DNA of 64,000 nucleotides from Chelatococcus caeni. GTDB taxonomy: Bacteria; Pseudomonadota; Alphaproteobacteria; Rhizobiales; Beijerinckiaceae. Position 1 is the stretch's first letter. Every line of letters starts with the position of its first letter. Position numbers and translations under genes: made by a program. Positions 57,970 through 64,000 of this stretch are shown here, piece after piece. The stretch is from assembly GCF_014196925.1 (NCBI RefSeq), contig NZ_JACIEN010000001.1, positions 1,426,001 through 1,490,000 on the forward strand, written 5' to 3'. The notes beneath the pieces were generated by a model, which did not search any database, was not told the origin of the DNA, and saw nothing but the letters and a program-made list of their open reading frames with translations.

Positions 57970-59034
57970 GTGACCAGGAGCCCTTCGTCCCGCCCCGCGC
58001 CGCAAGCCCGCAACGGCCGGCCGGCCCCCCTCGCCATCGACCTCGCCCTGCAGGGCGGCGGAGCCCACGGCGCCTTTACCTGGGGCGTGCTGGACAGGAT
58101 CCTGGAGGAGGACTGGCTCGAGATCGAGGCGATCTCGGGCACGTCGGCGGGCGCCATGAACGCGGCCGTGCTCGCGTCCGGCTATGCCGGCGGCGGGCGC
58201 GAGGGCGCGCGCGAGGCGCTCGGCCTCTTCTGGCGCCGCGTCGCCGAGGCGGCTCGCTTCAGCCCCTTCCAGCGCAGTCCGCTCGACGTCCTGCTCGGGC
58301 GCTGGACGCTCGACCATTCACCGCTCTTCGCCGCCATGGACATGATGTCGAGGGTCGTTTCGCCCTACAGCCTCAATCCGGCGGGCGCGAACCCGCTCGC
58401 GGGCATCCTGAGCGAGGTGATCGCCTTCGACAGGCTGGCCGACAGCCGCATCAAGCTCTTCATCACCGCCACCAACGTGCGCACGGGCCGGGGGCGCGTC
58501 TTCCGCAACGGCGAGATCACGGTGGACGTCCTCCTCGCCAGCGCCTGCCTGCCGACCCTGTTCCAGGCCATCGAGATCGACGGCGACGGCTATTGGGACG
58601 GCGGCTATTCCGGCAACCCGACAATGACGCCGCTGATCCGGGAAAGCAGCGCGCTCGACACCATCCTCGTCCAGATCAATCCGGTGGAGCGTCCGGGCAC
58701 GCCGCGGCTGGCGCGCGACATTCTCAACCGGCTCAACGAGGTCTCCTTCAACGCCGTCCTGCTCAAGGAGCTGCGGATGATGGCCCTTCTGCGCCAACAG
58801 GCGAGTTCCGACGCCGGGGAAGGGTCCCGCTGGGCCCGCATGCGCATCCACCGGATCACCAGCGTCGTCATGACCGAGCTCGGCTATTCCTCCAAGCTCA
58901 ATGCCGAATGGGCGTTCCTGTCCATGCTGCGCGACGAGGGCCGGCGCGCCGCGGAAGCCTTCTACCGGACGCACAAGGATGATCTCGGCAGGCGGTCGAC
59001 GCTCGCGCTCGACGAACTGACCGAGGGGGTGTGA
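57970..59034 (+). CDS. Patatin-like phospholipase
   Basis: A 354-residue protein of the patatin family. The oxyanion GGGAHG (residues 29-34), the nucleophile GTSAG with Ser59 and the catalytic Asp in WDGGYSGN near 208 are all present. Such enzymes act as serine acylhydrolases on lipids, often without a signal peptide, as here. The start is GTG at 57970, 37 bases after the preceding gene, with GGAAGAG close upstream. Its place in the run suggests membrane-lipid remodelling. Confidence 0.9.
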   Translation: MTRSPSSRPAPQARNGRPAPLAIDLALQGGGAHGAFTWGVLDRILEEDWLEIEAISGTSAGAMNAAVLASGYAGGGREGAREALGLFWRRVAEAARFSPFQRSPLDVLLGRWTLDHSPLFAAMDMMSRVVSPYSLNPAGANPLAGILSEVIAFDRLADSRIKLFITATNVRTGRGRVFRNGEITVDVLLASACLPTLFQAIEIDGDGYWDGGYSGNPTMTPLIRESSALDTILVQINPVERPGTPRLARDILNRLNEVSFNAVLLKELRMMALLRQQASSDAGEGSRWARMRIHRITSVVMTELGYSSKLNAEWAFLSMLRDEGRRAAEAFYRTHKDDLGRRSTLALDELTEGV

Positions 59035-59061
59035 CGCGCCACAGGGAGCCAGGAATTGCAG

Positions 59062-60123
59062 ATGATCGCCGGCAAGGCCCAGCCAATCGCGCCGATCGTG
59101 ATCGCGACCGTCCTGACGGTCGCGGCGCTGGCCGTAGCCAGCTCCGTCTTCGCGCCGATCGCTTTCGCCCTGTTCATCATCGCCCTCGTCTGGCCGTTGC
59201 AAAAGGCCCTGCAGGCCTTCCTGCCCCGGCTCGTGGCGCTTGCGCTCAGCGTCGTCGTCATGGTGGTCGCCTTCGGGGCCTTCGGTTCGCTGATCGTGTG
59301 GGCCTTCGGCCGCGTCGGCCGGTGGATCATCAGCGATGCGGCACGCTTCCAGTCCTTCTACGACGGCATCGTCCTGTGGCTCGAAGGACACGGCGTGGCC
59401 GTGGCCGGTGTCTGGTCCGAGAACTTCAACGTCTCCTGGATGCTGCGCACCGCGCAAACGATCACCGGGCGGCTGAACAGCACGATGAGCTTCTGGCTCG
59501 TCGTGCTCGTCTATGTGGTTCTCGGCCTCCTGGAGGTCGACGACTTCGGGCGCCGGCTGTGCGCGATGCGCAACTGCGGGATGGCCGAGATCCTGCTCCG
59601 GGGCAGCGTCAGGGCGGCTGCCAAAATCCGCCGCTACATGCTGGTGCGGACGTGCATGAGCCTGATCACGGGCGTGCTCGTCTGGGCCTTTGCGAGGACC
59701 GTCGGCCTCCAGCTCGCCGAGGAATGGGGCTTCATCGCATTCTCGCTGAACTACATCCCTTTTCTCGGGCCGCTGGTGGCCACCGTCTTCCCGACGCTCT
59801 TCGCCATGACGCAGTTCGAATCCTGGCATGCCGTGATCGCCGTCTTTGCCTGCCTCAATCTCATCCAGTTCATCGTGGGCAGCTATGTCGAGCCCCGCGT
59901 CGCCGGCAGCGCCCTTTCGATGTCGCCGGTAACCGTCCTGTTCTCGGTCTTCTTCTGGAGCTATCTCTGGGGTGTCTTCGGAGCCTTTATCGGCGTGCCG
60001 ATCACCGTCGCCCTCCTCACCTTCTGCGCCCAGCATCCGGCAAGCCGCTGGATGGCGGAACTGTTCGGCTCGCCGGAACAGGATGACGCGGCGACGGCAA
60101 GCGATGCGGCCCTGGAGGCCTGA
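59062..60123 (+). CDS. AI-2E family transporter (YhhT/PerM-like)
   Basis: A 353-residue membrane protein with about seven or eight helices. The N-terminal pair of hydrophobic segments, a long soluble middle part (residues about 90-200) and the C-terminal FLGPLVATVFPTLFAM and SPVTVLFSVFFWSYLWGVFGAFIGVPI segments are family hallmarks. Members export autoinducer-2, ions or unknown solutes. The ATG at 59062 has AGGAA six bases upstream; a TTG at 59056 is possible. The gene ends one base before the next start. Confidence 0.88.
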   Translation: MIAGKAQPIAPIVIATVLTVAALAVASSVFAPIAFALFIIALVWPLQKALQAFLPRLVALALSVVVMVVAFGAFGSLIVWAFGRVGRWIISDAARFQSFYDGIVLWLEGHGVAVAGVWSENFNVSWMLRTAQTITGRLNSTMSFWLVVLVYVVLGLLEVDDFGRRLCAMRNCGMAEILLRGSVRAAAKIRRYMLVRTCMSLITGVLVWAFARTVGLQLAEEWGFIAFSLNYIPFLGPLVATVFPTLFAMTQFESWHAVIAVFACLNLIQFIVGSYVEPRVAGSALSMSPVTVLFSVFFWSYLWGVFGAFIGVPITVALLTFCAQHPASRWMAELFGSPEQDDAATASDAALEA

Positions 60124-60124
60124 C

Positions 60125-61918
60125 TTGACCGCGATCGAAAGCACCGCCGCCGTCACAGCCGCCGCGATCGCACTGTTCGCCTGGAACAGGTTGCCGGTCG
60201 TCATCGTCGCCACGGGCGCCGCCCTGGCGCTGTGGGCCACCGGGGTCGTGACTCTCGACCAGGCACTCGCCGGCTTCGGCGATCGTGCGGTCATCTTCAT
60301 CGCCAGCCTGTTCATCGTCAGCGCCGCCCTGGAGAGGACCGGCGTCACCGCCTGGGCCGGCCAGTTGCTGATCGCGAAGGCCGGCGACACGCGCACACGC
60401 CTGCTCATCATCATCATGACCGCCTCCGGCCTGCTGAGCGCACTGATCAGCGGTGGCGGAGCGGTGGCCGCGCTCATGCCGGTGGTGGTGATGGCGGCGA
60501 TCCGGCTGCATCAGTCGCCGGCGCAGCTGCTGATGCCGCTGGCCTTTGCGGCCCATGCCGGTTCGAACGTCCTGCTGACCGGCGCGCCCAAGAACATCCT
60601 CGTCTCGGAAGCGCTGGAGGATGCCGGATTGCAGGGCTTCGCCTTCGCGGAATTCGCGCTCGTCGGACTGCCCCTCCTCGCCGGCACGATGGCGCTCATC
60701 CTGCTGCTCGGAAGGCACCTGCTGCCCGAACAGAGCGGCGCACGGCTGCCTGCGGACTTCAGCCGCCACGCCGAAACCCTGGTCGAACATTATGGGCTTC
60801 GGGATGGCGTCTTCCGGCTGCGCGTGCGCACCACCTCGCCGTGGGTCGGCAAGGCGCCGGCTGAACTCGACCTCGCCGGTCCGCGGCTCAGCCTCATCGC
60901 CGTGCAGGCCGGAGCCTCCGGGCTACCGCTGCGCGCACCGACCCTGTCGGAGGGAGACTATCTCCTGGTCCGGGGGGATGCGGAAGCGGTCGCGACGCTC
61001 GCGGCCGACATGCATCTCGCCCTGCGCGACGACGAAGCCGAGAATGGCCTTTTCAACCGGCGCTCGGGCCTTGCCGAGGTGGTCATCCCGCCGCGCTCGG
61101 CCCTGATCGGCAGCGCCATGTTTCCGGGCATGGTCACCGAGAGCGGCGACCTCGTCGTCCTCGCCGTCCAGCGCGCCGGCGTCGATCTCGATCCGGCGGA
61201 GGTGCTGCAGGCCGGCGACACGGTGCTGCTGGAGGGGACCTGGAAGGCGCTCGATCTTCACCTCGACGATCCCGACGTGCTCGTCGTCAACTCCCCCGAG
61301 CTCGTCCGGCGCCAGGCCGTACCCATGGGTGCGGGAGCGGGTATCGCCCTCGCGGTGCTCGGGGGCTTCGTCGTGCTGCTCGCCACCGGGATCGTGCCTC
61401 CGGCGGTCGCGGGGCTTATCGCAGCGGGCCTGCTCATCCTTGCGGGCACCGTCACCGTCGAGCAGTCCTATCGCGCGATCAACTGGACCACCGTGATCCT
61501 CGTCGGCGCGATGATGCCGCTGTCGACCGCCATGGTGCAGTCGGGCGCCGCGCAACTGGTTGCCGATCACCTCGTCGCACTGACGGGGGGCAACGGTCCC
61601 GTCGTCTTCCTCACCGGCCTCTTCGTGCTGACGGCCGGTCTCGGCCAGATCATGAGCAACACCGCGACGACGATGCTCGTGATCCCCATCGCGATGGCCG
61701 CGGCCGAAGGGCTCGGCGTCTCGCCGCGGCCCATCCTGATGAGCCTGTGCGTCGCCGGCGCGGCCTCGTTCCTGACCCCGATCGCCACCGCGACGAACAT
61801 GATGGTGATGGGCCCGGGAGGGTACAGCTTCAACAGCTATTGGAAGCTCGGAGCGCCGCTGATGCTCTGGTTCTTCGTCGTTGCCGTATTCTACGTGCCG
61901 CTGGTCTGGCGCTTCTAG
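60125..61918 (+). CDS. SLC13-family anion permease with RCK_C domains, second copy
   Basis: A 597-residue paralogue of the permease at 41025-42857, with the same arrangement of membrane half, two TrkA-C domains (EGDYLLVRG, LQAGDTVLLEG) and membrane half (MSNTATTMLVIPI, PIATATNMMVMGPGGY). I chose the TTG at 60125, one base after the AI-2E stop, because GGAGG lies six bases upstream; an ATG at 60101 overlaps the previous gene and lacks a site. It is the last gene of the run. Its 3' end overlaps the convergent hydrolase gene by four bases. Confidence 0.9.
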   Translation: MTAIESTAAVTAAAIALFAWNRLPVVIVATGAALALWATGVVTLDQALAGFGDRAVIFIASLFIVSAALERTGVTAWAGQLLIAKAGDTRTRLLIIIMTASGLLSALISGGGAVAALMPVVVMAAIRLHQSPAQLLMPLAFAAHAGSNVLLTGAPKNILVSEALEDAGLQGFAFAEFALVGLPLLAGTMALILLLGRHLLPEQSGARLPADFSRHAETLVEHYGLRDGVFRLRVRTTSPWVGKAPAELDLAGPRLSLIAVQAGASGLPLRAPTLSEGDYLLVRGDAEAVATLAADMHLALRDDEAENGLFNRRSGLAEVVIPPRSALIGSAMFPGMVTESGDLVVLAVQRAGVDLDPAEVLQAGDTVLLEGTWKALDLHLDDPDVLVVNSPELVRRQAVPMGAGAGIALAVLGGFVVLLATGIVPPAVAGLIAAGLLILAGTVTVEQSYRAINWTTVILVGAMMPLSTAMVQSGAAQLVADHLVALTGGNGPVVFLTGLFVLTAGLGQIMSNTATTMLVIPIAMAAAEGLGVSPRPILMSLCVAGAASFLTPIATATNMMVMGPGGYSFNSYWKLGAPLMLWFFVVAVFYVPLVWRF

Positions 61919-63399
61919 CGCCGCGCCGGCATCGCAGAGGCCCGATCCGCCCGAGGCAGCGGCTCGTCGATGCGGTCGATGAGATAGGGAAAGAACGGGT
62001 TCGACGACATGCGCAGCAGCGAATCGAGATTGACGATCAGTGCGCCGCGCTCCCCGCGTGCGGCAACCGCGCCGAGCCTGATGCCGAAGTCCTCCGCCGG
62101 GTCGGGTTTCAGCCCATAGAGCGAATCCGTGACCGGGAACGGCAGGGCGACGTGCGACAGCGAGAACACGTCGAAGGGATAGATCAGGCCGAGACCGCGC
62201 ACGGTTTCGCTCGTCTGCCCCGCGTTCGTAGCCCGCTCGACGACCTCGCTCGAATCCTCGTCTGCATTCGTGATGATCGCCACCCGGAAGTTCCGTGGCG
62301 GCGGCGGCAGAATGCGCGTCAGCACCGTGTCGGATGCCGAATTCAGCAAAGGTCCGAGCTTGGTCGACCGGTTCAGGTCGAACAGGACGAGCTCGCTGCC
62401 ATTGGCCGGCAGATGCGCGTAAAGCGCCGTGATGACCGCCCGGGTGCTGACGGTGAAGTCCATCACCGACTGGAAGGTGATCACGGGGGCGAGATCATCG
62501 AGACGGCGCGCGCGCGACAGGCGCACGATCTTTTGCTGCAGCGCCTGGGTCAGCAGGTGCGACTGGCGGGCGCCGTTCACCGGAAAGGAGTTGTACTTGA
62601 AGGGATTGAACTCGGGCAGGATGCTCAGCCACGCCGCCTTGGCGAAAGCCGGCAGGATCGCCGGCAGGCCGGCGAGCCCGGCAAAGCGCGCAAAGGCCGT
62701 GATGCCGATCATGGGCGAGATCAGAATGACGCGTTCCGGCCGCGCCAGCGTCGCGTCCTCGAGCGCTTCGAGGGCGTACATCAGGGCGAGTGCGCCGCCG
62801 TTCGAGAAGCCGACGAGATGGAGCGGCGCATCGGCCGGCGCCCGCTTGCGCCCTTCCCTGACCGCAAGATGCGTCGCCGCCAGCCAGTCCTCCCACTCCG
62901 CCTCGACGAGCCCGGCCGGCACCGTGCCGTGCCCCGGCAGCCGGATGGCGACGGCGACGAAGCCCCGATCGCGGTAATGGCGCGCGACGTGGCGCAGGCT
63001 GTAGGGAGAATCCGTTAGCCCGTGCAGGAAGATGGCGACGCCGACCGGCGTTCCCCGCGGCTCGAGGATGTAGGACCGGTTCCAGTCCTGGTCGAAGCGC
63101 CCGGGATAGATGGCGCTGCCGTCGAAATAGCGATTGACCGGAATGCGTTCGTCGGGCGCGAGCTTCTTCGTCACCTCCTCACGCACATAGGCGAAGGCGG
63201 CCTCCTCCGCCCGCAGGTAGTCGTCCCAGGAGGCGTGTTCGAGCTGCTTGGGAGAAAGTTCGTCCGGGATCGCGGTATGCCAGGGCTCGAGCGAGGGCCC
63301 TCGCTGGGTGTCGTAGATGCGCAGCGCCAGCAGGGACAGCGCGGCAACGAGGAGGATGACGGCTCCTCGTCTCAACGTCCTGGCGATGAAGCCGCGCAT
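61915..63399 (-). CDS. Alpha/beta hydrolase, membrane-anchored
   Basis: A 494-residue protein with one N-terminal membrane anchor (residues about 8-27). The hydrolase domain has oxyanion loop FLHGLTDSPYSL, GHG in RLPGHGTVPAG, the nucleophile motif GFSNGGAL (monoglyceride-lipase-like) and a long lid. The C-terminal part with LSHVALPFP likely carries the acid/His residues. The substrate is unknown, probably a lipid or ester. It converges with and overlaps the SLC13 gene by four bases. Confidence 0.85.
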   Translation of the reverse strand: MRGFIARTLRRGAVILLVAALSLLALRIYDTQRGPSLEPWHTAIPDELSPKQLEHASWDDYLRAEEAAFAYVREEVTKKLAPDERIPVNRYFDGSAIYPGRFDQDWNRSYILEPRGTPVGVAIFLHGLTDSPYSLRHVARHYRDRGFVAVAIRLPGHGTVPAGLVEAEWEDWLAATHLAVREGRKRAPADAPLHLVGFSNGGALALMYALEALEDATLARPERVILISPMIGITAFARFAGLAGLPAILPAFAKAAWLSILPEFNPFKYNSFPVNGARQSHLLTQALQQKIVRLSRARRLDDLAPVITFQSVMDFTVSTRAVITALYAHLPANGSELVLFDLNRSTKLGPLLNSASDTVLTRILPPPPRNFRVAIITNADEDSSEVVERATNAGQTSETVRGLGLIYPFDVFSLSHVALPFPVTDSLYGLKPDPAEDFGIRLGAVAARGERGALIVNLDSLLRMSSNPFFPYLIDRIDEPLPRADRASAMPARR

Positions 63400-63517
63400 C
63401 TGCCCCCCACTTCGCGCCGCCAGGGCCGGCCAGCGGTGCTGTCTTCCGCCGGAGTTTAGTCCAGCATCCGCACTTCGGGAACAATCGCGCTCTGGATGCC
63501 TGGAACGGCCGCGCTCC

Positions 63518-64000
63518 TCAGAATGAAGGGTTTGAAGCCGCTTGCAGCCTCGGCCTCGCCTTCAGCATCAGCCAGCCGACGATGGCGAGATTGACCAGGT
63601 TCCAGGCGAGGCCGTTCAGGAAGGCCATGCGGTAGGATGCGAAGAGATCGAAGATCAGCCCCGAGACATAGCCGCCGAAGGCCATGCCGACGATGGTCGC
63701 CGACATGACGATGCCGATGCGCATGCCGGCTTCCCTCGGTGGCAGGTAGTCCCGGATGATGACCGCATACATCGGCACGATGCCGCCCTGGAACAGGCCG
63801 AAGATGCCGGTGACGATATAGAGCGAGCTCAGCCCGTCGAACCAGAGGTAGAGGAAGAGCGCCAGTCCCTGCATCAGCGAGCCGAGCGCCAGGGTCGCCG
63901 CTCCGCCGATCCGGTCCGCGACGAAGCCGGACCCGATCCGGCTGACGATGCCGAGGAAGAGCATCAGGGACAGCATTTCGGCGCCGCGCGCGACGCCGTA
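63518..64000 (-). CDS. MFS transporter, C-terminal part, cut by window edge
   Basis: The frame enters from the right edge (no start visible) and ends at 63518, giving about 160 residues. It holds about four to five helices of the second half of a major facilitator, with GSGFVADRIGG (motif A-like), GLFQGGIVPMYAVIIRDYLPPREAG and GGYVSGLIFD. The pattern resembles the monocarboxylate-porter branch. The substrate cannot be judged from this part. Confidence 0.85.
   Translation of the reverse strand, partial: YGVARGAEMLSLMLFLGIVSRIGSGFVADRIGGAATLALGSLMQGLALFLYLWFDGLSSLYIVTGIFGLFQGGIVPMYAVIIRDYLPPREAGMRIGIVMSATIVGMAFGGYVSGLIFDLFASYRMAFLNGLAWNLVNLAIVGWLMLKARPRLQAASNPSF

Noticed and set aside
58318-60477. 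719-codon open frame opposite patatin and AI-2E genes
   Set aside because: Spans two well-supported genes antisense and lacks any motif.

Overview
The window is about 64 kb of high-GC chromosomal DNA from an alphaproteobacterium, most likely a member of the Hyphomicrobiales (Rhizobiales). The evidence is the gene set: an AT-poor genome, an sdhE-mfd / recG / DUF502 / glmS-glmU housekeeping block, DUF2155 and NDUFA12-type proteins, a B12-dependent NrdJ, and an alphaproteobacterial arsenite-oxidase cluster. I cannot name the genus. No rRNA, tRNA or CRISPR array was found.

Layout. 1-19 kb is housekeeping: a partial ROK regulator (runs off the left edge), mfd, sdhE, recG, two small membrane proteins, glmS and glmU, the opgG-opgH glucan pair, aat, a DUF2155 protein, an acetyltransferase and the NDUFA12 homologue. 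19-23.5 kb is nrdJ with candidate NrdR boxes and a strong terminator. 23.5-26.4 kb is a relic zone: fragments of a HigB-like toxin and an IS5-family transposase, a possible hemagglutinin scrap, two acetyltransferases and a small orphan gene.

26.4-37.7 kb is an arsenic island, all on the minus strand, read in the order aioX, aioS, aioR, aioB, aioA, cytochrome c, arsR, FAD oxidoreductase, MFS permease, arsH. AioX/AioS/AioR should sense arsenite. AioR is a sigma54 activator, and between aioR and aioB there is a GG-N10-GC promoter plus two exact matches to the AioR box. AioB carries the Tat signal that exports the AioBA complex; electrons would pass to the cytochrome c. The arsR block is a separate resistance unit with its own promoter and palindromic operator.

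37.7-48.5 kb holds an LtrA-family protein, an aldo/keto reductase, a three-gene cassette (AbgT transporter, M20 peptidase, SLC13 permease), an alpha/beta hydrolase lipoprotein and an AraC-family regulator. 48.7-61.9 kb is a tight run of nine plus-strand genes, several overlapping by 4 bases: adaptor, RND pump, second adaptor, a leucyl-aminopeptidase-like protein that has lost its catalytic residues, DUF1269, a beta-helix-like membrane protein, a patatin-like phospholipase, an AI-2E family transporter and a second SLC13 permease. This run is the least familiar part of the window. The right edge has an alpha/beta hydrolase and the C-terminal part of an MFS transporter.
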